Assembly: GCA_051657165.1 (NCBI GenBank)
Contig: JBOFKD010000262.1
Span: forward strand, 14,527-78,526
Direction of reading: 5' to 3'
Length of the DNA: 64,000 nt
From: UBA7332 sp051657165
GTDB taxonomy: Bacteria; Bacteroidota; Bacteroidia; Bacteroidales; UBA7332
The notes below the pieces were generated by a model that was not told where the DNA came from, ran no database searches, and saw only the letters and a list, made by a program, of their open reading frames with translations. Shown here piece by piece: positions 35,685 through 45,453 of this stretch. Position numbers and translations under genes: made by a program. How positions within the stretch are numbered: position 1 is the stretch's first letter; every line of letters starts with the position of its first letter.

Positions 35685-37026
35685 AAAATATATTTGGGTA
35701 TTATTGCCCGGAGCCATCTTTTTCACATCATGCAAAATCGGGAAAGAGTATACTCGTCCTGAGATGAATCTGCCTGAACGCATTGAGCGGGATACCCCTT
35801 CTGACTCGATGACCGTGGCCGATTTGAAATGGTGGCAACTATATACGGATCCTCAGTTGCGTAATCTGATTTCAGAAGCACTTGAAAACAACAAAGACAT
35901 ACTGAAAGCAGAAGCTGTTATCCGGGAGTTCAATCAGGGCAAGAAAATTGCTTTTGCATCGATGCTCCCGTCTCTTAAACTTGAACTGGAGGCTGAACAT
36001 GAAAAGAGCTCGAAAATCGACAACTCCTTTGGGGCAAAAGCTTTATTCGCCTGGGAACTTGACTTCTGGGGAAAATTAAGATGGGCAAACGAAGGAGCTA
36101 AAGCAAAGCTTTTACAAACAGTTGAGGCCAGAAGAGCTTTACAGGTATCTATTATTGCTCAGGTCGTACAAACCTATTACGAACTGATTGCGCTGGATAG
36201 AGAATATTCGATTGTCAAACATACGACTAACGCACGCAAAGAAGCTGTACGTCTGGCCAAACTTCGTTTTGAAGGTGGTCTGACCTCTGAAATTGCTTTA
36301 AAGCAAGCCGAAGCTGAACTGGCAAAAACAGAAACACTTATTCCATCGCTTGAATATAAAATCAGAGTAAAAGAGAGTGAGATGGCTCTGATTCTGGGTA
36401 AGTTTGATTCAAATTCTCTGCAACGGGCAGACAAGATAGAAGCAACTCCGGTTCATATTCCTGTTGGACTACCGTCAGAATTATTGACAAGACGACCAGA
36501 TATTCAGGAAGCTGAATTAGCGGTAAAAGAGGCGAACGCGAATGTAGGCGTTGCCTTCACCTCGATGTTTCCGTCAATTTCCTTAACAGCAGAGGGCGGA
36601 CTTGAAAGTGGAGATCTTTCGCAGCTGCTCAAATCTCCGATTGGATTAGTCGGCGGAGGCCTGCTGTCTCCACTCTTCTCATTCGGGAAAAACAGGGCAA
36701 ACTGGAAACGATCTGAAGCTAAACTGGAACAGGCTGCCATTTCTTACGAAAAGAAAGTACTGGAAGCATTCAAAGAAGTAAACATAGCTCTTATCTCTGT
36801 TCGCAAATCGAAAGAGATCCGGGAATCGCGTGAAAGAAGTGAAGCTGCTGCCCGGAGTTATCTTGAGCTAGCCAACCTTCAATATATTAACGGTGTAATC
36901 AGCTATATGGATGTTCTGGATGCTCAGAGAAGCTTACTGGATGCAGAAATCAGTCTGAATGCAGCCTTGTTAAATGAGAAAATGGCAACCTCATCCCTTT
37001 ATAAATCATTGGGAGGTGGATGGTAA
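35677..37026 (+). CDS. Outer membrane efflux lipoprotein (NodT/OprM family)
   Basis: This is the TolC-like exit channel of the pump. The 449-residue product has a lipobox FTSC (Cys19), then two repeats of the outer-membrane-efflux fold with long Ala/Glu/Lys-rich helices (for example LAKLRFEGGLTSEIALKQAE and ELANLQYINGVISYMDVLDAQ). The NodT-type motifs LLTRRPDIQEAEL and the beta-barrel AYTSMFPSISL-like strand are present. It overlaps the pump gene and closes the operon at a terminator. Confidence 0.94.
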   Translation: MLKKYIWVLLPGAIFFTSCKIGKEYTRPEMNLPERIERDTPSDSMTVADLKWWQLYTDPQLRNLISEALENNKDILKAEAVIREFNQGKKIAFASMLPSLKLELEAEHEKSSKIDNSFGAKALFAWELDFWGKLRWANEGAKAKLLQTVEARRALQVSIIAQVVQTYYELIALDREYSIVKHTTNARKEAVRLAKLRFEGGLTSEIALKQAEAELAKTETLIPSLEYKIRVKESEMALILGKFDSNSLQRADKIEATPVHIPVGLPSELLTRRPDIQEAELAVKEANANVGVAFTSMFPSISLTAEGGLESGDLSQLLKSPIGLVGGGLLSPLFSFGKNRANWKRSEAKLEQAAISYEKKVLEAFKEVNIALISVRKSKEIRESRERSEAAARSYLELANLQYINGVISYMDVLDAQRSLLDAEISLNAALLNEKMATSSLYKSLGGGW

Positions 37027-37064
37027 AAAAAAGAGAGACTATTCTGATAGTCTCTCTTTTTTTT
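37025..37064. terminator. Bidirectional terminator between the efflux operon and pirin
   Basis: A 12 bp perfect stem (37031-37042 against 37047-37058) flanked by A and T tracts, between convergent genes. Confidence 0.9.
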
Positions 37065-37067
37065 ATT

Positions 37068-37784
37068 TCATTTTAATTGAATCATTGGTACTTCCAATAT
37101 AAGCAGATAAGCATTCTCTCTAACCTCAATATAGAAATCTTTTGTATCCGTGATGCCTATTCCATCACGGGGATTCAATGTATTATCATCAATCTCAACA
37201 ACACCGCTAATCACAAATACATAGGCACCCATATTTTCGCCATGAAGCTTATAGTGATAATGCTCACCCATGTCCTGAAATCCTAAAGTCAGCCAGGCAT
37301 ATTGATTGATTGATGTAACTCCGCTTTTATCAGGAGCAACAATCGTTGTCATTTCGTTACGGTGTAACGTACCTTTTAAATCGAAATTATGATAGACTGG
37401 CTTTGTATTTTCAGTCTGTGGAATAATCCATATCTGCAAAAATTCCAATGGCTCAGTCGGGCTATCATTGAATTCACCATGAGCAATTCCGCTTCCGGCA
37501 CTCATCACCTGAATCATTCCCGGGGTTAAGAGCTCTACATTTCCGATGCTATCCTGATGTTTCAGGTGTCCCATCAACGGAATACTGACAATCTCCATAT
37601 TCTGATGCTGATGCATACCGAAGCCCTCATGTGGCATAACCTTATCGTCATTTAAGACCCGAAGTGCTCCAAAATGTATTTTATGCGGATTATAATAACC
37701 TGCAAAACTAAACGTATGATATGTATCCAGCCACCCATAACTGGCATGACCTCTTGAATCAGCTTTATCAATCGAATATCTCAT
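37068..37784 (-). CDS. Pirin-family bicupin (YhhW-like)
   Basis: Pirins are small bicupin iron proteins; bacterial YhhW has quercetinase activity, while others act as redox-sensing cofactors. The 238-residue product has the N-terminal cupin with metal ligands in GFGMHQHQNMEIV, HQDSIGN and SGIAHGEFN, and a shorter C-terminal cupin. All ligands of the first cupin are present. It is a single-gene unit. The natural substrate is not known. Confidence 0.9.
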   Translation of the reverse strand: MRYSIDKADSRGHASYGWLDTYHTFSFAGYYNPHKIHFGALRVLNDDKVMPHEGFGMHQHQNMEIVSIPLMGHLKHQDSIGNVELLTPGMIQVMSAGSGIAHGEFNDSPTEPLEFLQIWIIPQTENTKPVYHNFDLKGTLHRNEMTTIVAPDKSGVTSINQYAWLTLGFQDMGEHYHYKLHGENMGAYVFVISGVVEIDDNTLNPRDGIGITDTKDFYIEVRENAYLLILEVPMIQLK

Positions 37785-38045
37785 GGATTTATTAAAGTTT
37801 TGAGTATTTAAGCAAAATGTAGTATTAAATTCTTTCTACCACTTAAGTCATATTATAACAAGCTTTAACTCCATATTGTTTATTTAAACACTGGAGTTAA
37901 TTGAATTATCTCTTAAACAAACAACCATAAACAACTTAAAAACAAGCTTTAACAAAAAAATCCGGCAATTATATCGCTTTTAAATGTTTTATAAATATGG
38001 TCATATAGCGGATGCTAAGACAGCACTTTAATAAAATCAGATATA

Positions 38046-39500
38046 ATGAAAGTATTACTTACCGGTATCACCGGATATATTGGAGGAAGACTTTTACCAA
38101 TATTAGTTGATGAAGGCTATCAGATTGTTTGTTCCCTGCGAGACAAACTGCGGTTTCCGGAAGAGTTTAATTCATATCCGGGAATAGAAATCATTGAATG
38201 CGACTTTCTCAAAAATACGGGAATGACATCTATTCCGCCGGATATTGATGTAGCCTTTTATCTGGTACACTCCATGTCTGCATCAACTACTCATTTTCAA
38301 ACTGATGAATTAGTTTCAGCACAAAACTTCAGAGAAGCCATTGAAAGAACATCGTGTAAACAAGTGATATATTTGAGTGGATTCGAACACAGTGACCATT
38401 TATCAAAACATCTCTCTTCCCGAAAGGCAACGGGGGATGAACTTCGCAAAGGGAAATACGCTCTAACGGTCTTTCATGCAGGTATTGTAATAGGGAGTGG
38501 AAGTGCATCTTTCGAAATCATACGCGACCTTGTAGAAAAACTTCCCCTTATGGGAATCCCTCCATTTATGAAACATAGATGCCAGCCTATTGCTGTGAGA
38601 GATATACTTTATTATCTATCTGCGGCAATTATGAAAGAAGATTGTTTCGACAGAGATTTTGATGTCGGAGGTCCGGATATTCTCTCTTATGAAAATATGC
38701 TGCGTGAAGTGGCACGGATAAGACATCTGAGAAGGAAAATCATTATTATTCCATTTATAAAAACCAGATTATGCGCTAACTGGCTCTACTTTGTCACTTC
38801 GACATCCTATAATCTGGCGCTTAACTTAAGCGAAAGCATGAAAGATGATGCCATTTGTATGGAATCATCTATTAAGGATATACTTCCTCATGAATTATTA
38901 AATTATGAAGATGCAGTAAAGCTGGCTTATGCTCGGATGGAGTCTGATAATGTTATTTCGGGATGGAGAGATTCATTTTCGAGCAGCAATATAAACTGGA
39001 AAATAACAGACCATATTCATGTTCCAAAACATGGAGTATATAAACATATACAGGAAACACCTCTTACAATACCCGAAGAACTTGCATTACAACATATCTG
39101 GCGCATTGGAGGAAGTAAAGGATGGCTCTATGCAAACTGGTTGTGGAAAGCGCGGGGAATACTAGATCTTATCGGACGGGGAGTCGGATTATCCAGGGGC
39201 CGTACTCATCAAGAATCCTTATCAGCCGGTGAAGCTTTAGATTTCTGGCGCGTATTAATAGCTGATAAAAATAAAAAAAGATTATTATTGTATGCTGAAA
39301 TGATTATGCCTGGCGAAGGATGGCTTGAATTTACGATTATAGAAAAACAAAAAGGTCCCGTTTTAAAGATTGAAGCAACAATGCGTCCACATGGTGTTGC
39401 AGGTCGGATTTACTGGCTCTCGACACTTGCTTTTCATCATTCGATTTTCAGAGGTATGGGAGAAGAAATAGCACAAAAAAACGATGTTTTAAGAAAATAA
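38046..39500 (+). CDS. NAD(P)-binding SDR / DUF2867 protein
   Basis: The 484-residue product has an N-terminal extended-SDR Rossmann fold starting with TGITGYIGGRLLP (residues 6-18) and a SGFEHSDHLSKHLSSR segment where SDRs place catalytic residues. A C-terminal DUF2867 (SRPBCC-like) domain of about 150 residues follows (around 330-475; SLSAGEALDFWRVL, GRIYWLSTLAFHHSIF). Proteins of this type are annotated as NmrA-like or YbjT-like; no reaction is established. It is followed after 112 bp by the outer-membrane gene. Confidence 0.82.
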   Translation: MKVLLTGITGYIGGRLLPILVDEGYQIVCSLRDKLRFPEEFNSYPGIEIIECDFLKNTGMTSIPPDIDVAFYLVHSMSASTTHFQTDELVSAQNFREAIERTSCKQVIYLSGFEHSDHLSKHLSSRKATGDELRKGKYALTVFHAGIVIGSGSASFEIIRDLVEKLPLMGIPPFMKHRCQPIAVRDILYYLSAAIMKEDCFDRDFDVGGPDILSYENMLREVARIRHLRRKIIIIPFIKTRLCANWLYFVTSTSYNLALNLSESMKDDAICMESSIKDILPHELLNYEDAVKLAYARMESDNVISGWRDSFSSSNINWKITDHIHVPKHGVYKHIQETPLTIPEELALQHIWRIGGSKGWLYANWLWKARGILDLIGRGVGLSRGRTHQESLSAGEALDFWRVLIADKNKKRLLLYAEMIMPGEGWLEFTIIEKQKGPVLKIEATMRPHGVAGRIYWLSTLAFHHSIFRGMGEEIAQKNDVLRK

Positions 39501-39612
39501 TTTAAACCAACTCCATCCGGTGCAGTCTATAAACATAGTATTGCAAAGAAGGAATGGCAAATACACACCATTCACACTACTTTTTATTGACGTATTAATT
39601 CAAAAAGAACAG

Positions 39613-42039
39613 ATGAAAAATCTATTATTCAGTTTACTTACCTTCTTCTGCACATTGCCACTTCTTGCAGGCAACGTAGAAGGACGAATTATTGACGGGA
39701 AAAATAAACAGCCTCTAGACTACGTTAATGTGGCACTTTACAGAACACAAGGAGAGAAACTTATTGCAGGAGGTGTAACAGATGCCAAGGGGGCTTTTCT
39801 GTTCCAAAACATCTCAAAAGGTAGTTATCTGCTGAAAGTAACCTTTGTCGGTTATACAAGTCTGGAATTACCGATTACACTTACGCAGCAAAAACCGTCT
39901 ATCAACCTGGGAAGTCTTACTATGCTTGAAGAAGCACGTCAGATTGGTGAAGTTAGCGTAGTAGGACAACGGGGCCAGATGAAACTGGATATTGATAAGA
40001 AAGTTTTTAATGTAGAACAAAGCATTGCTTCAGCCGGAGCAGGAGCTTCGGATGTACTTCGGAACATACCTTCAGTCAATGTTGATCCTGAAGGAAATAT
40101 TTCATTGCGAAATAATTCAAGCGTGACCGTATGGATAAATGGTCGCCCTTCCGGACTAAATGAAGATAACCGTGCTCAGATTCTTGAGCAAATGCCGGCA
40201 GAAACGATTGAACGAATTGAAGTGATCACAAACCCATCTTCGAAATATAGCCCTGAAGGTTCAGCAGGGATTATCAATATTATCCTGAAAAAAGATCGTA
40301 AAGCAGGATATTACGGAAGTGCAAGTGTTGGTGCTGATACTTTCGGTGGGGCAAACGGAAGTCTCAACATTAATTACAATTCAAAAAAATGGGAGTATTA
40401 TGCAAATGTCGGACTTCGTTCTCACAAGTTCAAAATGAAGTCGGACTCTGAACGTGAAACAGAATTTGAAGATGAAACCATTCTTTTAAATACGAAACAA
40501 AGAACAAACATGAGTCCGCTGGGTGTATTTTTCCGCGGAGGTGTAACTTACAATATTACAGATAAAGATCATATCGGGCTTACCCTGATGGGGATGTACG
40601 GAGACAGCGACGGAAAAGGAAAATACGAGTATTCAGGTACAAGACCTTCAACTGTAAGGGATCAGAAAAGTGACGGTTCACATAAGATGTATGACATCGG
40701 ACTTAATTATCAAAAAGAGATCGGAAAAGATCATGACTTTTCTGCAAGCATTTCGTTTGATCAAATGTGGCGTAACGATGACTCCCGTTACAGTCAGTAT
40801 CCATTATTATCGCCGGAAGCAATCTTCTACCAGAAACAAAAATCAGACACAAAACGTAAATCGATCGAATTTCAGGCTGATTACAGCAAGAAATTCTCTG
40901 ATCTGGCTAAGATAGATGCCGGCATAAAAGGAGATATAGGTACGAGAAACAGTATTTCATCCGGATCTCAGGGAGCACATGAAGACTTGCTAAACCCGGT
41001 TGCAGCAATGAGCAATGACTTTAAAAGCAATGAAGATATCTATGCAGCCTATTTAAATTATTCGGGTAAATATAAGTTACTGGGGTATCAGGCCGGATTA
41101 CGTGGAGAATATACTTTTATGGATAATAAAAGCTATGAATATCCTACGCTTAATAATCCTGTAATGGACCAATACAAGAAGAATTATTTTGACTTATTCC
41201 CTACGCTGTTTTTAAGTTATTCATTACCCAAAGACAATGAATTACAGCTTAGCTATACACGACGTATTAACCGCCCGAGAGGCCGAATGCTGAGCAGTTA
41301 TAAAAACATCTCAGATTCGACAAATATATCCTATGGTAATCCTAACCTTCAGCCTGAGTTTACGACAGCACTGGAATTTAACTATTTGAAGACATGGGAT
41401 AATCACACACTGAGTACATCTTTATATTACCGCAAAACAGATGATGTCATTCAGAATGTTTCTTTTGTCGAAAATGATATTAAATACAGCACATACGGAA
41501 ATCTGACAAATATTCAGGCGGCCGGAGTAGAATTAGTTGGCAAAAACAGATTATTCAAAATTCTTGATCTCACTACGACTGTAAACCTTTATTATAATAA
41601 AGTAGATGGTTTTTCATATATGAACACTTACTATAAGGGTGTGGAAGATTTTAACTGGGATGCACAAATGATTGCAAATTTCTCATTACCACAGATGATC
41701 ATGTTACAATTGACAGGACGCTATAATTCAAGAGTAAAACGCCCTCAAAGTATTATGGAAGATTCTTACTCATTAGACATTGGATTACGCAAATCTTTCT
41801 TAAATAGAAAATTAAACGTATCTTTGACGGCTCGTGATATTTTAGACTCCAGAAAACGTAGATCGACAAGCTGGGGAAATAATTTCACAGAGCACTCTGT
41901 CTCACAATGGGGAGGTCGGGTTTTCTCTTTTTCAGTGAGTTACAATTTCGGCAATGCCGGTCTGTCATCTAAGAAAAAAGGAAATCGCCAACAACGTGGA
42001 GATCAGGGTGAAATGGATATGATTAATGGCGATTTTTAA
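39613..42039 (+). CDS. TonB-receptor-like outer membrane beta-barrel protein
   Basis: After a signal peptide (MKNLLFSLLTFFCTLPLLAG) the 808-residue product has a carboxypeptidase-D-like domain (VEGRIIDGKNKQPLDYVNV, about residues 20-100). A plug domain follows (DVLRNIPSVNVDPEGNISL, WINGRPSG), then a long barrel of the OMP_b-brl_3 type (RINRPRGRMLSSYKN, NPNLQPEF). It is related to TonB-dependent receptors but has no SusD partner. ATG 39613 was chosen because it starts the signal peptide; the frame is open back to 39520. It lies 6 bp upstream of the GNAT gene. The ligand is unknown. Confidence 0.88.
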   Translation: MKNLLFSLLTFFCTLPLLAGNVEGRIIDGKNKQPLDYVNVALYRTQGEKLIAGGVTDAKGAFLFQNISKGSYLLKVTFVGYTSLELPITLTQQKPSINLGSLTMLEEARQIGEVSVVGQRGQMKLDIDKKVFNVEQSIASAGAGASDVLRNIPSVNVDPEGNISLRNNSSVTVWINGRPSGLNEDNRAQILEQMPAETIERIEVITNPSSKYSPEGSAGIINIILKKDRKAGYYGSASVGADTFGGANGSLNINYNSKKWEYYANVGLRSHKFKMKSDSERETEFEDETILLNTKQRTNMSPLGVFFRGGVTYNITDKDHIGLTLMGMYGDSDGKGKYEYSGTRPSTVRDQKSDGSHKMYDIGLNYQKEIGKDHDFSASISFDQMWRNDDSRYSQYPLLSPEAIFYQKQKSDTKRKSIEFQADYSKKFSDLAKIDAGIKGDIGTRNSISSGSQGAHEDLLNPVAAMSNDFKSNEDIYAAYLNYSGKYKLLGYQAGLRGEYTFMDNKSYEYPTLNNPVMDQYKKNYFDLFPTLFLSYSLPKDNELQLSYTRRINRPRGRMLSSYKNISDSTNISYGNPNLQPEFTTALEFNYLKTWDNHTLSTSLYYRKTDDVIQNVSFVENDIKYSTYGNLTNIQAAGVELVGKNRLFKILDLTTTVNLYYNKVDGFSYMNTYYKGVEDFNWDAQMIANFSLPQMIMLQLTGRYNSRVKRPQSIMEDSYSLDIGLRKSFLNRKLNVSLTARDILDSRKRRSTSWGNNFTEHSVSQWGGRVFSFSVSYNFGNAGLSSKKKGNRQQRGDQGEMDMINGDF

Positions 42040-42045
42040 TTTTAT

Positions 42046-43173
42046 ATGGTAACAGTAAAAGCAATTAATAGTAAGAAGGATCTAAAATCATTCGTGCAAT
42101 TCAGAACGGATTTGTATAAGGATAACCCTTATGCTGTGCCGGCACTTTTCGACGATGAGTTAAATACTTTATCTCCGGATAAAAATCCGGCAGCAGAATT
42201 TTGTGATTTCCAATGCTTTTTAGCTTATAAGGATGATAAAATAGTCGGACGAATCTGTGCGATTATCAATCACAGAGCAAACAAAGCATGGAACTTCTTA
42301 CACGGACGTCTGGGGTTCTTTGACTTCATTGATGATACGGAGGTTTCAGAAGCTCTCCTTACGACAGCTGAAAACTGGGTTAAAGAAAGAGGTATGACTT
42401 CTATTCAGGGCCCGCTTGGCTTTACAGATATGGATCCGGAGGGAATGCTCGTAGACGGTTTTGATCAACTTGGAACTATCGCAGCTTATTATAACTTCGA
42501 ATATTATCAGAAACATATTGAGCGCTTCGGTTATGTGAAAGATGCTGATTGGGTAGAATTTAAAATTTTTATTCCGGATGCTATTCCCGAAAAGCATAAA
42601 CGTATTGCTGATATTGTTCAGAAGAAATACAATCTCAAACTGATTAAGTATAAAAAGGCTTCAGGCATCGTTAAAGACGGATGGGCCCGTAAGTTTTTTG
42701 AACTGATCAATATGTCCTATTCACATCTTTACGGATTCACTCAACTTACGGACAAGCAAATTGAGCATTATACTAAAATGTATATTCCGATTTTACGTCC
42801 GGAACTTGTCACTCTGATTGCTGATCAGGATGATAATCTGGTTTGCGTGGGAGTTGCATTACCTTCACTGTCAAAAGCGCTTCAAAAAGCAAAAGGTAAA
42901 TTATTTCCATTCGGATTTATACACCTTCTGAAAGCACTTAAAACTAAAGCTGAGATCTGTGACCTGATGCTTGTTGCTGTTCATCCTGAATATCAGAACA
43001 AAGGAGTAAATGCATTATTATTTACAGATTTAATTCCTCAATTCCAAAAACTGGGTACTGTATTTGCAGAGTCTAATCCTGAATTGGAAGAGAATGGTAA
43101 AGTACAGGCTCAATGGGATTATTTCAAAACGGAACAACACAAACGTCGCAGAGCATTCATCAAAGAACTCTAA
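42046..43173 (+). CDS. Large GNAT-family N-acetyltransferase-like protein
   Basis: The 375-residue product has a GNAT-like N-terminal half (FLAYKDDKIVGRICAIIN near 60-80; IQGPLGFTDMDPEG near 125-140) and a second GNAT-type motif C-terminally (LMLVAVHPEYQNKGVNALLF near 305-325). This fits the double-domain YghO-like group common in Bacteroidota. Acyl donor and acceptor are unknown. It starts 6 bp after the outer-membrane gene, so the two probably share a transcript, and it ends at a terminator. Confidence 0.82.
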   Translation: MVTVKAINSKKDLKSFVQFRTDLYKDNPYAVPALFDDELNTLSPDKNPAAEFCDFQCFLAYKDDKIVGRICAIINHRANKAWNFLHGRLGFFDFIDDTEVSEALLTTAENWVKERGMTSIQGPLGFTDMDPEGMLVDGFDQLGTIAAYYNFEYYQKHIERFGYVKDADWVEFKIFIPDAIPEKHKRIADIVQKKYNLKLIKYKKASGIVKDGWARKFFELINMSYSHLYGFTQLTDKQIEHYTKMYIPILRPELVTLIADQDDNLVCVGVALPSLSKALQKAKGKLFPFGFIHLLKALKTKAEICDLMLVAVHPEYQNKGVNALLFTDLIPQFQKLGTVFAESNPELEENGKVQAQWDYFKTEQHKRRRAFIKEL

Positions 43174-43192
43174 GACATTATTTCAAATAAAA

Positions 43193-43235
43193 AAAAGAGA
43201 TCAGCCGGATCAATTCCGGTTGGTCTCTTTTTTTT
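43193..43235 (+). terminator. Terminator after the large GNAT gene
   Basis: An outer 8 bp stem (43193-43200 with 43224-43231) and an inner CCGGA/TCCGG stem, followed by a T tract. Confidence 0.85.
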
Positions 43236-43375
43236 ATACTCGCAGAAAAAAAACAGACTTATCTTCATCTACAAAAAGAATGTAATCCGGGAAAAAAGTC
43301 AATTAAGGAGAATAAATATAAAAGCAATAAATTTAAATTCTCCACGAATGCTCAAAGACTTTAATCGTGTTCTAT

Positions 43376-43383
43376 TATATTTG
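43376..43383 (+). promoter_or_regulatory. Possible -7 box for the DUF3575/DUF3868 pair
   Basis: TATATTTG matches the -7 consensus and lies about 118 bp before the DUF3575 ATG. No good -33 box is visible. The rest of the 327 bp gap is AT-rich with no other feature. Confidence 0.4.
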
Positions 43384-43500
43384 TAAGCTAAATACTTACA
43401 TCAGGAGACGAAAGAAGTGATACAGACGCATAGATGCCAGTTTATGCTTAATTACTTCTTAACTCTGCAAAGTACAGAATACAATTTAAGACTCAATAAT

Positions 43501-44082
43501 ATGCAAAAACTAACACTTGCAGTTTTGCTCATTACAGCTTTATTTTCTGAGAACATTACTGCCCAAAAAATAGGCATTAAAACAAATCTGCTTTACGGTA
43601 TTGCAGCTAAAGCTCCTAACCTGGGAGTAGAAGTAGCTATAAACAATAAAAACACCATTGAGTTATGGGGAGGTGTCAATCCATGGAATATGGATGGAAG
43701 TAAAGATAATAATAAAAAGCTACTGCACTGGATTGTTGAACCTGAATGGAAATATTGGTTTTGCTCAGCGTTTAACGGTCATTATTTAGGATTGCATGCT
43801 ATTGGATCAATGTATAACATCAATAAACATGACATCCCTCTTCTTTTCGACAAAAAATACCGGTACGAAGGATACGGTACAGGAGGTGGCATATCATACG
43901 GATACCAATGGCTGATAGGAAAAAGATGGAATATCGAAGCTAGTATAGGATTGGGAGCAATATTTATGAATTACGATAAATATGAATGCCCGCAATGCGG
44001 ATTTATCCTTGAGAAAAATAAAAAGAAAGTATATTATGGTCCGACGAAAGCGGCAGTTTCCGTTATTTATATCATCAAATAA
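43501..44082 (+). CDS. DUF3575 protein
   Basis: The 193-residue product begins at ATG 43501 with a signal peptide (MQKLTLAVLLITALFSENITAQ) and continues as a DUF3575 domain: IGIKTNLLYGIAAKAPNLGVE, ELWGGVNPW and HYLGLHAIGSMYNI. DUF3575 proteins are small outer-membrane barrel-like proteins that in Bacteroidales often stand ahead of DUF3868 and fimbrillin genes. A Cys pair near the end (ECPQCG) is visible. The frame extends upstream to 43417 without a signal, so I reject the longer start. DUF3868 follows by 7 bp. Confidence 0.85.
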   Translation: MQKLTLAVLLITALFSENITAQKIGIKTNLLYGIAAKAPNLGVEVAINNKNTIELWGGVNPWNMDGSKDNNKKLLHWIVEPEWKYWFCSAFNGHYLGLHAIGSMYNINKHDIPLLFDKKYRYEGYGTGGGISYGYQWLIGKRWNIEASIGLGAIFMNYDKYECPQCGFILEKNKKKVYYGPTKAAVSVIYIIK

Positions 44083-44089
44083 ATTATAA

Positions 44090-45370
44090 ATGAAATCAAT
44101 TTTACTAATCATATCCACTCTCCTGCTGTCACTGCCTTTATATGCTGATAAACCCGGGCTTTTCTATAAGACATCACACCTTTCAGTTGTCAAAGCCGAC
44201 AATGAGATCCATGTATCTTTCCGCCTAAAAACGAACAAGAAAGCTACAAAAAGGAATGATATTCTTACATTAATCCCAACACTCAGAGACAGCATTCATA
44301 GAGAAGAACTCTCTCCCGTTTATGTATCAGGCAGAAAAGGAGATATAATCCGCTACCGAAAAGAAAAAAGCAGAGATAGCCATAAGAATATCTGGAGTTT
44401 TAAAACAAAAAACAATAATGAGATCCAGTATTTCGCAATTATCCCTTATGCTAGCTGGATGGAGAAGGCTACACTTTCGATGGATATACTTTACGAAACT
44501 TGCTGCAAAACGATCGTTTATCCACCAGAAATATTACTAGATCAACTCCAGATCCAGAATAACTTCAGACCATGGTTCTCTATCGCTTCGATTGAACAAG
44601 CCTTCCTGCATACAGGAAGTGAATTATGTAAATGGGAATTTGAAGTTTATCCACAAATAAATTTCGAGCAGGGAAAGTGGAATATTGATCCGGCATATAT
44701 GAACAACATGATAAGCCTGGATGATATTAATGACGCGCTTCATGAAATTATAGCTAACAAAAATAATCACATTAGTTGTATTGAGATTATCGGACTATCC
44801 TCACCTGAAGGAAATACGTTATTCAATTCTGAACTTGGTGAAAAAAGAGCCATTGCTTTAAAAGACTATCTCCGGAATGAATTCCCGGAACTAAGCAATA
44901 AATCATTCTTATTGCTGAACGGACATGAAAACTGGAACGGATTACGAGAATTAGTTTCAGAAAGCGAAATGCCTCAGAAGCAGGATATTCTTTATATGCT
45001 TAATAACATATCCCCGGATAACGGACTAAAAGAAAAATTAAAAAGTTATCAGGATGGCTATGCTTATATGTATATGGTACATAATTATTTCCCGCGCTTA
45101 AGAAATGCGTGCTCTCTGTCTGTCTTTTATCTGACTGAGAACTTATCAGAAAGGGCCGATTTTGAAAAAGTCAAATCCTATTTGCAGGATAATAATTATG
45201 AGGCATGCTTACCAATATTAGAGAGACGAAAAGGAAACCCTGAATTATGGAATCTTATCGGAGTTTGTTATTTAATGACGAACAATACCAAAATGGCTGA
45301 GTATTATTTTACAAAAGCTATTGAAAACGGATCGGAGAATGCTAAATTAAACCTGAAGTATTTAAAATAA
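44090..45370 (+). CDS. DUF3868 / OmpA-like protein
   Basis: The 426-residue product has a signal peptide (MKSILLIISTLLLSLPLYA), then a DUF3868 domain (about 20-150). An OmpA-like segment follows (CIEIIGLSSPEGNTLFNSELGEKRA, near 224-250), then a C-terminal TPR-like tail (EACLPILERRKGNPELWNLIG; NNTKMAEYYFTKAIENGSEN). In fimbrial loci this protein is linked to assembly or anchoring of FimA/Mfa-type fimbriae. Here no fimbrillin follows: the next gene is a HAD phosphatase, so the pair stands alone or pairs with distant genes. Confidence 0.85.
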   Translation: MKSILLIISTLLLSLPLYADKPGLFYKTSHLSVVKADNEIHVSFRLKTNKKATKRNDILTLIPTLRDSIHREELSPVYVSGRKGDIIRYRKEKSRDSHKNIWSFKTKNNNEIQYFAIIPYASWMEKATLSMDILYETCCKTIVYPPEILLDQLQIQNNFRPWFSIASIEQAFLHTGSELCKWEFEVYPQINFEQGKWNIDPAYMNNMISLDDINDALHEIIANKNNHISCIEIIGLSSPEGNTLFNSELGEKRAIALKDYLRNEFPELSNKSFLLLNGHENWNGLRELVSESEMPQKQDILYMLNNISPDNGLKEKLKSYQDGYAYMYMVHNYFPRLRNACSLSVFYLTENLSERADFEKVKSYLQDNNYEACLPILERRKGNPELWNLIGVCYLMTNNTKMAEYYFTKAIENGSENAKLNLKYLK

Positions 45371-45453
45371 ACCCGGGTTCTCTTTTCAGAATAAGAAGTA
45401 AGCATTAAATTTACATAGACTTAATAATTAAGAAGATACCTGATATAAAAAAA

